NCBI GenBank assembly: GCA_013306675.1
Contig: JABLUY010000092.1
Coordinates: 61,924 to 125,923 of the forward strand
DNA: 64,000 nucleotides
From: Thraustochytrium sp. TN22
Lineage: Eukaryota; Sar; Bigyra; Thraustochytrida; Thraustochytriidae
Reading direction: 5' to 3'
Position numbers and translations under genes: made by a program. Position 1 is the first letter of the stretch, and each line of letters begins with the position of its first letter. Of the stretch, positions 37,488 to 47,614 are shown piece by piece. The notes below the pieces were generated by a model. It made no database searches and had not been told where the DNA came from. It saw only the letters and a list, made by a program, of their open reading frames with translations.

Positions 37488-38654
37488 CTACACGGTCATG
37501 GGCTGGGCGGCCACCTCCAAGAGGGGCCTGGAGCCCTCCTTGCCGGCCTCGGCCTCGGGGTCGGCAAGCGCAGCGTCGGCCCCATCCGACAACTTGAGCA
37601 CGCACCAGCGGATGAAGGCAAAGGTGATGGCGGTGAAGACGGTGACGAGCGGCAGAGTGCTGCAAAAGATGAGGTGCCGCTGCCTTGTAAAGTCGAAGCT
37701 GCGCACGGTCGCGACGCCAAAGACGAGAAAAGAGAGGTCGGCATCCACGCCTACGTTCAACTCGAGGGCGGCTACCTTTTCGCTGAAGAGGCTGCGGCAA
37801 GTGTCGCTGAGATCTGCCGCCTGGGCGACGAGGCAGAGCTCGGCGGCGCGCAGGCTCCCCTCTGCGCTGCAAAGGGTCCGAACGTCGTTGGCGCACGCGC
37901 CCTCCACCTCGTTGCGCTCAAGCGCCTCGACGCAGGTGGCGTGCACCATGGCGTGCTGCTTCTTGAGACAGCTCAGGGCGCCCTCCGGATCGCTGGTGCC
38001 GCACAACAGAAGCGCCTCCTGCTTGCACTCCTCCGGCACGCCGGGCGCGCCCAAGGCCGCGTTGACGCGAATCTCGGCGCGCAGAGCGGGCTTGTGCGGT
38101 TGGTTGTGTGCGGTCGGAGCTTCGCCGATGCTATCGTCCTCATCCTCCGCCATCCCGCCGATACCCTGCTCGCTGTCGTCGGCATGCTTGCGGCCGATCC
38201 AATCGGCGCGCATGAAGTCGTCGAAGGAGCCGAGCGCAGCGTAGATGGCGACGTCCGGGTCCGTCTCGCCCAGTCCCTCCTGCTTGAGGACAATGTCCGT
38301 GATGGCCTCGACCTCGCGCAGCATCTCCAGGACGTCCTCCACGGGCGAATCCTCCGGGACACGCGCGAGGAGCTCCACGCGCTTCGTCTCAACGCTGACG
38401 GTCGCGTCCATCGCGCCGTGCACATGGCTCCCGCTCGAGTACGCGTCGAGTTCCACGGAGAAGTCCTCGTTGTCGCTGTCCATGTCCATGCGGTCAGCGG
38501 CGCGCACCTCGTCCCGGCGTCCTGCCGACGCGGGGCCGAGCAGCAGGACCGTCACCCTGTCTGCATTCTCCAGCGCCACGTCCTGCGCCTCCACCTTGGC
38601 GCCTAGCACGGCCACGACCACCAGGCCGGCCAGCGTGCGCTTCAAGGAGCTCAT
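37488..38654 (-). CDS. Type I membrane protein with GLG1-like cysteine repeats
   Basis: The protein is 388 aa. Residues 1-23 form a signal peptide (MSSLKRTLAGLVVVAVLGAK, likely cut after VEA). The lumenal part has an acidic region and then two four-cysteine repeats: C210-C218-C229-C241 and C254-C262-C274-C286 (EECKQEALLLCG, ACANDVRTLCS). The Cys spacing, and the Leu-rich context between them, match the repeats of Golgi apparatus protein 1 (GLG1/ESL-1). GLG1 has about 16 such repeats, so this is a reduced relative. A single membrane helix at about 327-353 (LPLVTVFTAITFAFIRW) is followed by a short cytoplasmic tail. The likely site is the Golgi or secretory pathway, perhaps as a cargo or glycoprotein binder. 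The start is an ATG directly before the signal peptide. Confidence 0.72.
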   Translation of the reverse strand: MSSLKRTLAGLVVVAVLGAKVEAQDVALENADRVTVLLLGPASAGRRDEVRAADRMDMDSDNEDFSVELDAYSSGSHVHGAMDATVSVETKRVELLARVPEDSPVEDVLEMLREVEAITDIVLKQEGLGETDPDVAIYAALGSFDDFMRADWIGRKHADDSEQGIGGMAEDEDDSIGEAPTAHNQPHKPALRAEIRVNAALGAPGVPEECKQEALLLCGTSDPEGALSCLKKQHAMVHATCVEALERNEVEGACANDVRTLCSAEGSLRAAELCLVAQAADLSDTCRSLFSEKVAALELNVGVDADLSFLVFGVATVRSFDFTRQRHLIFCSTLPLVTVFTAITFAFIRWCVLKLSDGADAALADPEAEAGKEGSRPLLEVAAQPMTV

Positions 38655-39012
38655 GGCCTCGAGCCTCGCTGGCCTTGCGACCGGGCGCGCGGTGCGTCCC
38701 GCTGCCTGTCTGCCTGCCCGCCCGCCTGCCTGCCTCCCGCGCTGCGCTCCCCGCGCGGCGGCCGTTCTTGGCCTGCACGGGCCCGTGCGGAATGGCGGGG
38801 ATGGCTTTTCCGCGTCGCCGTTTGGCGCTCGCCTCGCCTGCGCGCGCTGCTCGCCGGCCCGCTCGCTCGCTCGCTGCGCGGTGGCAAGGCCCTGCCCTCC
38901 TCCTGGCCGTCTCGCGCGCGCCGCGGCTGCTCGCGACCTGGGCGACGGAGTAGAGGTTCTGCTGCACAGGTCGGCGGAGGCCGAGCGCCAACGCGAGGTC
39001 TCGTCCCTTTTC

Positions 39013-39055
39013 CTCTAGCTAGCTAGCTAGCTGAGCTGAGCTACTAGCTAGCTAC
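39013..39055. repeat. CTAG run with GAGCT interruptions
   Basis: Four CTAG units, then CTGAGCTGAGCT, then two more CTAG units. Same motif as in eight other spacers. Confidence 0.9.
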
Positions 39056-40134
39056 CTTGAGACGTGCTCAGCGGCTCTGCTCCAACTCCACGCTGCTCGA
39101 GACTTGAGCGAAGAAGGCGGAGAGGAGTCCGTGGCCACACGCCTCGCAGCGAGCGTTTCGCGCTCGCTGTGCTGCTCTCTGCCGGCTTCAAGTCCCGCAC
39201 GGGGCAAGGTCGCGGACTTGGGACGCCAGCGGCTCGCAACGAGCTCATGCTAGGGATCGATAACCTCCGCCCCGTCGCCACTTGAAAGCGCAAGAAACGT
39301 GGAGAAGAGGCGAGACCGTTCTCCTGGCCCGGATCGCATTGCCCGGACCCTGCGGTGCCCGAAACCGAGCGCGAGCCTGGCGACCTCAGGCTCAACGTAG
39401 CTCAACCTCGGCTGATGACGGTGCAAGGTTATTTCCCTTCCGAGCGGTCGGCTCAGGCTCGCGATGAGCGTTTCGTTCGTGGCCACTACGCTTGGCGAGC
39501 AGTGCCTGGACGCGCAATGATAAGCTCGCTGTCAGTGCGTGCCGTTGGAGACGTCGTTGCCGTGTCTCGCTCGCTCGCACCGGCCACAATGGTGGTGTAA
39601 AATGGCGCTCCTGTAACGCAGCTGCAAAGGGAATCTCTCCGTCACGCAAGCTGACGCCGCAGCAGCAGGGTTCGATCTGGCCAGCGCCTTGTGGCGTTTT
39701 CTTCTTGGCCAGTGGGATGCATGGTGAACCTCATCTGAACGGATCACGCGTGATTGGCGAGGCTCGAGAGCTGACGAGGAGGCTGTCCAACAGAGCCCAA
39801 GGCTTGCCCAGGCTCGACGCAAACGGCCAAAGCGCGCGCTCCATCACCCTCATTTGACTAACTGTCAACGGCTGGTGCGAGCAACGTCATGGGGGCGCGT
39901 CCGCGAGCGACGGCTGCTGGCCGTTGGAGCGGCCCGCAACTTGGAACAAGGTACCAGATCCGAGTGTCCGCGCGGGACCACACGGTCGCCACCGTGGCAC
40001 CACACTGGCACGACACTGGCCCCAACTGCACGAGCAGGTGCCGAAGACACATGCCGGTGTTCGACACGGGCAATTTTGATCGAGTTCATTCTTTTTCGCG
40101 GCCTGCGTGGTCGGGCTCAACACACTGGCTGTGC

Positions 40135-40208
40135 ACGAGTGCACAGGGACCGAAACGCGTTGTTGCCTTAGATACGAGTGCGCAGGGACCGAAACGCGTT
40201 GTTGCCTT
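40135..40208. repeat. 35-bp direct repeat, two copies
   Basis: A unit beginning ACGAGTGCACAGGGACCGAA at 40135-40169 recurs at 40174-40208 with one mismatch, separated by AGAT. Confidence 0.9.
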
Positions 40209-40416
40209 TGAAAAGATGTAAACGGCCCCGACGCCATTACGAGGAAGGCGCCGTCCATGACAGGCAAAATGAAGCCCCTCCTCAGAACAGGGGAGGACAG
40301 CACAAGACAGCACAGGAGAGCACAGGAGAGCACAGGACAGGACGGGTGACCTTTCTCGTTACTCTCTATCGTTACACATGAGACAAAGTCAGGAAAACTT
40401 GCAGTGGGTGGTCACA

Positions 40417-41979
40417 TCAGAGCTCCTCGGTGGGGACGGGGAGGACGTCGGGACCCTTGGAACGGTCGAACTGCGAGGAGATGGAGCGCGAGTAGGCGTG
40501 CCAGTCGGTGCGAACGACGCAGAGAAAGAGCATGGCATCGAGGACGACGTAAATGACCGGCATGGAGGCCCAGATGCCGAGAATGCCGTGATCGAGGTAC
40601 TCGAACTGGTACAGAATGAGTGGCAGGCCGAAAATCCAGAGAGAGACCAGCACAGCCCAGGACATGCGCGCCTGAAGCGCGAGCGCGCGCACGAGACCGA
40701 TGCTAATACCCATGCCGGCGTCGCCGATGAGGAAGATGCTGACCCAGGGCCAGATGGCGTGCGCCTGCTCGATGACGGCTGGGTCATCGGTGAACTTGCT
40801 GATGATGGCGTCGCGCAGCAGGTAGACGAGCGAGGCGTTGATGCAGACGACGACGCTGCAGACGATGAAGGCGGTTTTGGCGACCGCCTTGGCGAGCTCG
40901 ACCTTGCGCGCCGCGAGCAGCTGGCCGACCTGGGACGAGAGGCCGATGGAGAAGCCCATGGGGATCATGAAGGACAGGGGCACAAGCATGTAGCTGATGG
41001 TGTGCGCAGCGAGCGCCGCGGTGCCGGCCTGGCCCGCGATGAAGCAGACGATCTCCCAGAACCACCACTCCGAGTTGGACACGATGCCTGGCAGGCCGAG
41101 GCGCACGACGAGCCAGGCGCCGTCGCGGTCGAAGAAGACCTTGCGCCAAAAGGCCGCGTCGAAGCGCGCCGGGAAGGTCTGCGGGTGGTGCTGCCCCCCG
41201 TGCAGAAAGAGCAGCACGATGAGGAGCGCCAATGTGGACGAGGACGCCACGTGCGCCATGGGCGCGCCCTCGAAGCCGTAACCGAGCACCTCCGCGAAGA
41301 GGTGTACGTAGAGTGGGTGCAAGCAGAGCACCGCGATGTAGATGATCGCAAAGGGGAGAGTCACGTTCTGCGCGCGGTAGAAGCGCAGCGCGCACTCGCT
41401 GAAGACCAGCGCCGGGTAGGAGAAGGCGTGGATGCTCATGAAGTCCTTGGCGAGTGCCGCGGACTCGGGCGGCTGGCCGAGCATCACCAGCAGCTGGTCC
41501 AGGTACTGCAGCACCGGTCCAAGCGGCGTGAGCAGCAGTAAACACACCAGGTATGAACGCGCGCAGATCTGGCCCACCTTGGCATACTCCTGGAGGCTGA
41601 AGGCCTGCGGCGTCAGCGTCTCCGCCGCGCTCAGGAACCCCTGCACCATAGACAGCACGACGAGGTTACCCGTCAGATTCGCCAGCGAGTACCCCGTCAG
41701 CGCAGAGGTGCCAAAGTGCCGCCCCACGTACGTGGACGTGTACGTAAACTGCAGCATGTACGCGAGCTGAATCACCACCGCGGGCCCAGCCAGTTTGCCA
41801 AAGAGCGAGAACTCCTTGGCGACGGCCGCCGCCGTGGGCTTTTCATCCACGATCAGCTCTGCCTCCTCCTCGTCCCCCTCCTCGCCGGCGCCCTCGCCGC
41901 GTGCGAGCGGCTGCTGCTCCTCGACGTCCAGCATCTCGCCCTCCTGCACCACCAGCTCGCGGTCCTTGACCGCGGCCAT
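40417..41979 (-). CDS. MATE-family efflux transporter, copy 1
   Basis: The protein is 520 aa from the ATG at 41979 (MAAVKDRELVVQEGE). An acidic cytoplasmic N-terminus precedes about 12 membrane helices arranged as two six-helix halves, as in MATE (MatE) antiporters that export organic cations or metabolites using H+ or Na+. Family features include ALTGYSLANLTGNLVVLSM, AAETLTPQAFSLQEYAKVG and the second-half segment IAGQAGTAALAAHTIS. It is closely related to the gene at 57970-59565: both share DEKPTAAAVA, AMA-type pore helices, WRKVFFDRDGAWLVVRLG and a C-terminal YSRSIS-QF motif. The open frame continues upstream to 42348, but that part is Arg/Pro-rich and absent from copy 2. The substrate is unknown. 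Confidence 0.88.
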   Translation of the reverse strand: MAAVKDRELVVQEGEMLDVEEQQPLARGEGAGEEGDEEEAELIVDEKPTAAAVAKEFSLFGKLAGPAVVIQLAYMLQFTYTSTYVGRHFGTSALTGYSLANLTGNLVVLSMVQGFLSAAETLTPQAFSLQEYAKVGQICARSYLVCLLLLTPLGPVLQYLDQLLVMLGQPPESAALAKDFMSIHAFSYPALVFSECALRFYRAQNVTLPFAIIYIAVLCLHPLYVHLFAEVLGYGFEGAPMAHVASSSTLALLIVLLFLHGGQHHPQTFPARFDAAFWRKVFFDRDGAWLVVRLGLPGIVSNSEWWFWEIVCFIAGQAGTAALAAHTISYMLVPLSFMIPMGFSIGLSSQVGQLLAARKVELAKAVAKTAFIVCSVVVCINASLVYLLRDAIISKFTDDPAVIEQAHAIWPWVSIFLIGDAGMGISIGLVRALALQARMSWAVLVSLWIFGLPLILYQFEYLDHGILGIWASMPVIYVVLDAMLFLCVVRTDWHAYSRSISSQFDRSKGPDVLPVPTEEL

Positions 41980-42667
41980 GCTGCCTTCTTCTTTTCTCCC
42001 CAGCGCGTGCGCGTGGCGTGGGTGCTCTCGCGCGTGCGCTGGCGCCGACCAACCTCGAGGTCGGCCTCGTCGCGGTTCTACGCGGCGGAATGCGCGCGAG
42101 CGCCGCCTCGCCGCGATGCCGCGCCACCAGCGCGGCCTCTGCGCGTGCGCGGGCCGCACGTGCCGGGCACGGCGCGGGCTCTCGGCTCCCTGTCGCGCGC
42201 GCTTCGAGCTCGCGCGCGGCCCGCGATCGGGCTCTGCCGCGCCAGGTTTCCTGGCCGTGCCTGGGTGGCTTGCGCGCCTCGGAGCGGTCGACTGCAGCCT
42301 GATGATGGTGATGAGGATGAGGATGATGATGACTGTGATGAGTGACATCGATGCGGCGGGGCACGGCGCCGCGTGCGAAGATTGGAGGTCGCGGCGACGT
42401 TGCCGGAACGAGCTGCGCGGCTGCAGCCGGGCGGCCGGAGGCCGGAGGCATGCTAACGTATGCCAACCGTTGCAAATCGCAGGGCCCGGACTGGCGCTTG
42501 GGTTCTTGGCTCAGCAGCCAGGAGGACTCCTGGAACGGGAGCGGTGAGCTAGCGGGCTGGCTGGGCTCAGTGAAGATGCCGTGCACGTCGAGGCACGTGG
42601 CGAGTCTCGCGACTGCGGTTCTTTTACGTACAATGCTAGCTAGTTAGTGAAGGGGAGGAGCCTGAGG
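41980..42667. other. Spacer upstream of MATE copy 1
   Basis: No gene seen. A GATGATGATGAGGATGAGG-like trinucleotide tract lies at about 42302-42346 and a GCTAGCTAG run at 42635-42643. Confidence 0.55.
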
Positions 42668-44338
42668 CTAGGAGAGGTCGACAATGGCTGCAGGCTTGTT
42701 GTCACAGACCGTGTTGAGAAAGTCGGCGAGGTGCCTGTAGCGCGCGTTGGCGTGGCGGGCATTCTTGTGGTAGGTGCCGACGTGAAGGCGAAGAGCCTTC
42801 TTCTTGCTGCCGTTCTTCTTGCCGTTTTTGCGCTTCGAGGTCTGGTCGTTGAGCGCGGCGGCGATGACTTCACTGCTGAAGACCGAGGCCGCGATGCCAT
42901 AGTCGTGCGAGAGGTGCTGGAGCTGCTGCAGATCGCCGCACAGGGCGCAGACCATCTTGTCGCGCTCGCAGACGAACAGCCTTGAAACGTCCTTCCGAAT
43001 CTCCTTGCTCTTGACGAGCTCCTGCATGGCGAGGACGAAGCGCCCGGGCTGGATGTTGAGCGCCTTGTGGTGCCACATGCCGAAGTTCGTCACGACAAAG
43101 GGTAATAGACGCGGGAGGCGCGGATTGAACTCGTAGCCGAGGATCTTCTGCTTGGCATCCAGATGAAGCTTCTCGTTCTCCACAATGGTGCGCTTGAGCT
43201 CAATGAGCGTTGGGATGACGTGCTTGAGCAGGACGTCCATGCTGCTGAGCGAGAAGAAGTCGGCGAAGAGCGGCGGCAGGATGTAGTCACAGGATAGCAA
43301 AAACACCTTGTTCATGGTGCTCACGCTCGGGCCGAAGTCGACCAGCACGAAGTCAATGTTGTGCAGGTGCGCCGTGTCGAGAAGGACCTTGCGAAAGGCC
43401 CCAAAGTACATGCAGCTAGTCTTGGGCTGCGCGGCCGTCAGACTGAGCGAGCTCTCGAACTCGGAAATGAGCGGCGACCCGCAGACATAAAATAGTCTCT
43501 GCTCCTCATCGTGGAACGCGGAGGGGACCGGGAGGAGCTCCGTTGCAGGTTTGAGGCCGGACATATCGCCTTTGAACGCAGGGTTCAGCAGCTCGTGCAA
43601 GTCTCTCTCCTGGCCAATGCGTGCCTTGCGCAAGATGTTCAGGTCGATGCCATCGCAGTTGTCGTTGATGGGGAGGGACTCCAAGTGTGGGACACGCTCC
43701 GCAACTCGCGGCGTTGGCTTCGCACGAGGCACCGTGCCATCAGGGCCGACGCCTTCCCCGCCATCCTTGTTGTCCCCCTCTTCGTCCTCGGAGTCAGACT
43801 CCTCGTCTCCAGATTGCAGCACGTCGACGGTATCGTCCGGGGGCGATGGAGGCTGGTAGAAGTTGGTCAGGTTGCACTGCGGATCGGCGTCGATGACGAG
43901 CACGCGCTTCCCCAGCTCCGCCAGCTGTGCGGCCGTATTGATCAGGTTCGAGGTCTTTCCCACGCCGCCTTTGAAGTTGTAAAAAGCGATGATCTTCACC
44001 TTGTCATTCTTGACGAAGGGATCCACCTCCTTGAGTTGCTTGTCCTCGTTCTGCTCGAGGTAGTCCTCCAGGTCCATGCGCATCGCACGCCACTCCTTGG
44101 TCCGATTCGACGCATTCTTCGGGTCGGCCTTGCGCGACACGTTCACGGCGCCCTGCGTCGCGCTCCCTTGCGAGGACGGCTCCTGTTTCGCGCTCGAGCT
44201 GCTCTCAGCGCTCCCCTGGCTGCTCCCCGGCCGCCGGGCCGCCCTCTTGGCGCCGCCGCGCTTCTTGGCCGGCGACGCCGCGCCCACCGCGCCCGGCTCC
44301 GCCCGCCGCTTCGCGCCCGCCCCCTCGCCGCGCTGCAT
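42668..44338 (-). CDS. ParA/MinD-type P-loop ATPase
   Basis: The protein is 556 aa from the ATG at 44338; the open frame extends slightly upstream but only from GTG. A basic, nuclear-type N-terminus ([15 protein letters not shown]) precedes a [11 protein letters not shown] motif and a ParA domain. The deviant Walker A is FKGGVGKTS (about 122-130), then [15 protein letters not shown] (Walker A' aspartates) and a Walker B-like VLVDFGPS. An acidic insert ([17 protein letters not shown]) interrupts the domain early. The C-terminus is Lys-rich ([14 protein letters not shown]). ParA-type ATPases move or position DNA and protein cargo in bacteria, archaea and plasmids. A nuclear ParA of this size with a disordered shell is unusual in eukaryotes. 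It is paralogous to the ATPase half of the next gene. Confidence 0.8.
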   Translation of the reverse strand: MQRGEGAGAKRRAEPGAVGAASPAKKRGGAKRAARRPGSSQGSAESSSSAKQEPSSQGSATQGAVNVSRKADPKNASNRTKEWRAMRMDLEDYLEQNEDKQLKEVDPFVKNDKVKIIAFYNFKGGVGKTSNLINTAAQLAELGKRVLVIDADPQCNLTNFYQPPSPPDDTVDVLQSGDEESDSEDEEGDNKDGGEGVGPDGTVPRAKPTPRVAERVPHLESLPINDNCDGIDLNILRKARIGQERDLHELLNPAFKGDMSGLKPATELLPVPSAFHDEEQRLFYVCGSPLISEFESSLSLTAAQPKTSCMYFGAFRKVLLDTAHLHNIDFVLVDFGPSVSTMNKVFLLSCDYILPPLFADFFSLSSMDVLLKHVIPTLIELKRTIVENEKLHLDAKQKILGYEFNPRLPRLLPFVVTNFGMWHHKALNIQPGRFVLAMQELVKSKEIRKDVSRLFVCERDKMVCALCGDLQQLQHLSHDYGIAASVFSSEVIAAALNDQTSKRKNGKKNGSKKKALRLHVGTYHKNARHANARYRHLADFLNTVCDNKPAAIVDLS

Positions 44339-44962
44339 CGCGCCGCGCCGCGCCGCCGGCGCGCGGGAGGCGGAGTCCTCGCCGCCGATATGCTGCACGC
44401 CGCCGGCGCAGAGCGACTGCGCCCTCGCCGCGGCGGGCGGGCGGGCGGGCGGAGATCAAATCTCGTGCAGTGACGTCGCTAGCTAGCTAGGCCAAGCTCA
44501 TCACATCCGTGACCTTGACGGCGCTGCTGCTTATGGGCTGCTGCGGCCTTCGTCTCTCCGAGCTCGGAGGCTTCGTGTTCTGACTTTGAAGATGAAGCGT
44601 CGAGCGAGGATCAGGTCGAGATGTGGTTTGCTATTGACTTCTTCGGGGTCAGTGCGGACAGATCAGCGGGAAGCGCCCAGCGCAGCGCAGAGGTCGTGTG
44701 CGAGCGAGCCGTATCATCGTTGGCAGTGTCCACGCCTGCGGCCCCGAGCGAAGAACCTTAACAGCTTTTGGGGACACCGACAGGCCAGACGCGGGCTGTG
44801 GGCAACGCTGGCTGTAGACCAGGCGCAGCGCACCACCAGCACCTGAGCAGGATTGAAGAATGTCGCTCGGTCCAAGCGTTTACACTGGAAAAGAAACTAA
44901 TTTACTTCCGCTCGCGGTGACCGCTCTTCCGAACTGCCCCAACCACGCTGCTGCTACGCTCG
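44339..44962. other. Spacer between the two ParA-type genes
   Basis: No gene seen. GC-rich near the ParA start, with GCTAGCTAGCTAG at 44478-44490, then more mixed sequence toward the next gene's 3' end. Confidence 0.55.
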
Positions 44963-47146
44963 TCACCCCCAGACCTCCTCGTCGTCATGTTCGGCGTCGT
45001 CCTCGAGGACCGAGGCGGCCTGGTCGATGAGGAAGCGGGCGAGAGAAGTGTAGCTCGCGCGGGCGTGCATTGCGGCTACTCGCAGGCCGCCCTTGGCCAT
45101 GGCGAGACCCTGCTGGCTAATGTGCTCGAGCACGGGCTCGGAGAGCATGGTGACGGGGATGCCGAAGCGGTGCGAGACCTGCTGCAGCTGGCCAAGGTTA
45201 GCGCAGAGCGCGCTCACCATGGAGTCCGGGTCGCACACGTAGAAGTCTTTGGCGTCCTTTAACTCCGGCTCGTCGCTGGTAGCAAGTGCGCGCATCGCCG
45301 AGACGAACTTCCCGTCGAGGCTCTGAAGCACCATCGTCTGGGAGGTCGGGTGCCTGGTCATGCTAAAGTTGGTGACGACAAAGGGCAGGATGCGCGGCAT
45401 GTCGTCACTGAGCAGAAACCGGCGCGCTTTGTCGCGCGTAAGCTGCGGCCTGTTCTTCGAGGCATCGTGCGGATTGTACTTGGGGCGGAGCTTGGCGTGC
45501 ATCTCGCGGAGCTTGCGGACGGTGTGCTGCAAAAAGACGCGCATGCTGCAGAGCGAGAATGAGTCCGGGAAGAGGGGTGGCATGATGTAGTCGCACGAGA
45601 GCAAGAAGACCATGTTCATCTGGCTCTCGGATGTGCCAAAGTCCACGAGCACAAAGTCGATCCTGTGCAAGCTCGCGGTCTCGCGCAGCAGCTTACGGAG
45701 AGCACCGATGTAGGAATCGTTCACGTTCTCAACCGCGCCAATGGAAAAGGAGCTCTCAAACTCGCTCAGGCGCGGCGACCCAGGCAGGTAGAACACCTTC
45801 CAAGGCTCGCCTTCAATGTGCTCGGGCGGCGGCACGGGCACAAGCTTGGCGGCTGGCCGCTGGGCCGAGGAGTCGCCGGTAAAGGTCGAATTGAGCAGCG
45901 CGAACACGTTCTTGACACCGTCCACGTGCGTCGTCTCGCCGAGCCTCTTGAGGTCGGCGGCATCCAGGGTGTCCTCCTCCGGGACTTCGACCGAGAAGAG
46001 GCTCGGGCCCGCGAGCCCCGCCGGCGCGATGCTGCCACTGTCCGTGACGGAAAACTGGTCCTCCTCGCTGTTTGTGTCCCGGGGCGCGCTCTTGGTCTGC
46101 AAGAAGCTCGTCAGGTCGCACTTGACGTCCAGGTCCACCATGAGCACGCGCTTGCCCTCCGCCGCCAAGGAGGCCGCGGTGCTCAAAACGTTGCTCGTCT
46201 TGCCCACGCCGCCCTTGGAGTTGAACACACCAATGATGTGCGCCCTGTCATCGAGCGGCATCGGGTCCACCATGCCGAGCTCACGATCCTCCACCTCACG
46301 GACGTAGTCTTCGAGGTCCGCGACGCGGCGTTTCGCCTCTGCGCTTTGGTCTTCCAGCATACTCGGCTCCATCGTGTACTGGAGTCTGATGGGGGCATCT
46401 GACGCCCGTGGCCGCTTCGCCAGGGAGGCGCCAGCGTTTCTCTCACTTCCGCCGCCCGGCGAGGGGGGCTCGCGTTTCAGGGTGACCGGCATGTGAGATG
46501 CCGCGCGCTGCAGCTCTGCCAGCTCCTCTGTGCCAAAGCCGTTCTTGGTCAGGCCCGTCACCTCAAGACGCGAGCCGCAGCGAATCAGAAGATCGCACAG
46601 CTTCTCCACTACGTTTGCGCGTCCCAACATACAGGCCGTGACGTCCAGCCTTCTCAAGCTTTTGCATGCGAGAATAGCGTCCAGCAAAGCCCCGGCAGCC
46701 CACGCGGGGAGCTCATTTTCAGCCAGGACAAGCGTCTCCAGCCTGGTCTGCGGGTGTCGGAGCGCGCTCGCGAGCCAGGGCAGCGCATTCACCTCGGACA
46801 CGCTGCCCGTCAGGTCAAGCGTCGTTACGCCTGCTAGAGTGAGCGCCTTGGCCACGAACTTTAGCCCCAGCTCATTGAGTCGCAGCCTGCCCAGGCTCAG
46901 CGTCCGCACCTTGCACTCCCTCCCGATCTGGCTCGCGCCGAGCATCGCCACGAGCTCCTCCTCGTCCAGCTCTCCCAGCCCGCTCGCATCAATCGTGTCA
47001 GCCCTGGCCAGCACGAGCGCGATCATCTTGCGCAAGTGATCCAGCTTTCCCTTGCGCAGCTCTGCCGTCTGCTCGGCCACTACCAGCCTCAGCGCGAGCT
47101 GGTCGACGGGCTGCCTGAGCAGCGAGTCGAGCTCCTCGTCCGCCAT
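44963..47146 (-). CDS. LRR-ParA fusion ATPase
   Basis: The protein is 727 aa from the ATG at 47146 (MADEELDSLLRQ). Residues about 75-205 form ribonuclease-inhibitor-type leucine-rich repeats (VRTLSLGRLRLNELG, VTTLDLTGSV, LETLVLAENELP, LRRLDVTACML). A disordered Ser/Pro linker leads to a DLEDYVREVEDRE motif shared with the neighbouring ParA gene, and then to the ATPase: Walker [10 protein letters not shown] (310-318), RVLMVDLDVKCDLTSF and VLVDFGTSESQMN. Compared with the neighbour, the IDADPQ sequence after Walker A has become VDLDVK, so catalysis may differ. The C-terminus is acidic (EDDAEHDDEE). LRRs usually bind a partner, so this looks like a ParA switch with a recognition arm. The upstream open frame to 48223 overlaps the next gene and is Arg-rich, so I exclude it. 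Confidence 0.8.
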   Translation of the reverse strand: MADEELDSLLRQPVDQLALRLVVAEQTAELRKGKLDHLRKMIALVLARADTIDASGLGELDEEELVAMLGASQIGRECKVRTLSLGRLRLNELGLKFVAKALTLAGVTTLDLTGSVSEVNALPWLASALRHPQTRLETLVLAENELPAWAAGALLDAILACKSLRRLDVTACMLGRANVVEKLCDLLIRCGSRLEVTGLTKNGFGTEELAELQRAASHMPVTLKREPPSPGGGSERNAGASLAKRPRASDAPIRLQYTMEPSMLEDQSAEAKRRVADLEDYVREVEDRELGMVDPMPLDDRAHIIGVFNSKGGVGKTSNVLSTAASLAAEGKRVLMVDLDVKCDLTSFLQTKSAPRDTNSEEDQFSVTDSGSIAPAGLAGPSLFSVEVPEEDTLDAADLKRLGETTHVDGVKNVFALLNSTFTGDSSAQRPAAKLVPVPPPEHIEGEPWKVFYLPGSPRLSEFESSFSIGAVENVNDSYIGALRKLLRETASLHRIDFVLVDFGTSESQMNMVFLLSCDYIMPPLFPDSFSLCSMRVFLQHTVRKLREMHAKLRPKYNPHDASKNRPQLTRDKARRFLLSDDMPRILPFVVTNFSMTRHPTSQTMVLQSLDGKFVSAMRALATSDEPELKDAKDFYVCDPDSMVSALCANLGQLQQVSHRFGIPVTMLSEPVLEHISQQGLAMAKGGLRVAAMHARASYTSLARFLIDQAASVLEDDAEHDDEEVWG

Positions 47147-47614
47147 GCTCTCCTTCTTCGCCTTCGCCGGCGGCGTCAGCAGCGCGTGACGGGCGGTCGC
47201 CTCACTGCCGCGCCCTCGGCGCCGCCGCGCCGCCGCGCCGTCGGAGAAGCGCGCCGGACGCTTCGATGAGCACCGCTCGCGCCGCGCTCTTGCGACGCTC
47301 CCAGCTCGCTCCCGCTCCCTCGCGGCTCTCGCGCCGGCGCCGCGCCTCGGCCGCGGTCGCCGCCGGCAGACCGCGATCGCCCGCCCGCCCGCCCGCCCGT
47401 CCGCTCGCCCGCCCGCCCGCGCGCGCGCAGCGCCGCGACCCGCGCAGCGGCGCGCTCGCGTCCAGGTTTGCTGCGTCGAGCGCGACGAGGACGAGGAGGA
47501 GGACGAGGAGGAGGACGAGCAGGACGAGGACGAGCAGAACGAGGACGAGGAGCGCGACTCGGAGCCCGGAACAGCGAGCTCGAGGAGCGGGTCGCGCAGG
47601 AGCTGCAGGCGGCC
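47147..47614. promoter_or_regulatory. Divergent promoter region (LRR-ParA / disordered orphan)
   Basis: A 468-bp, very GC-rich spacer between divergent ATGs. It contains CCCGCCCG runs near 47376-47430 and a GAGGACGAGGAGG purine tract near 47489-47550. The arrangement suggests possible coregulation of the two genes. Confidence 0.4.

Larger units (their letters stand above)
38655..40416. other. Gene-poor 1.8-kb spacer with repeats
   Basis: No gene supported. It contains CTAG runs with GAGCT words at 39013-39055, a 35-bp direct repeat at 40135-40208 and repeated CACAGGAGAG units at about 40295-40345. The promoter of the GLG1-like gene is at the left end. Confidence 0.55.

Noticed and set aside
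40417-42348. 123-codon N-terminal extension of MATE copy 1
   Set aside because: It has no counterpart in copy 2 and runs through a GATGAT repeat, more likely 5' untranslated sequence.
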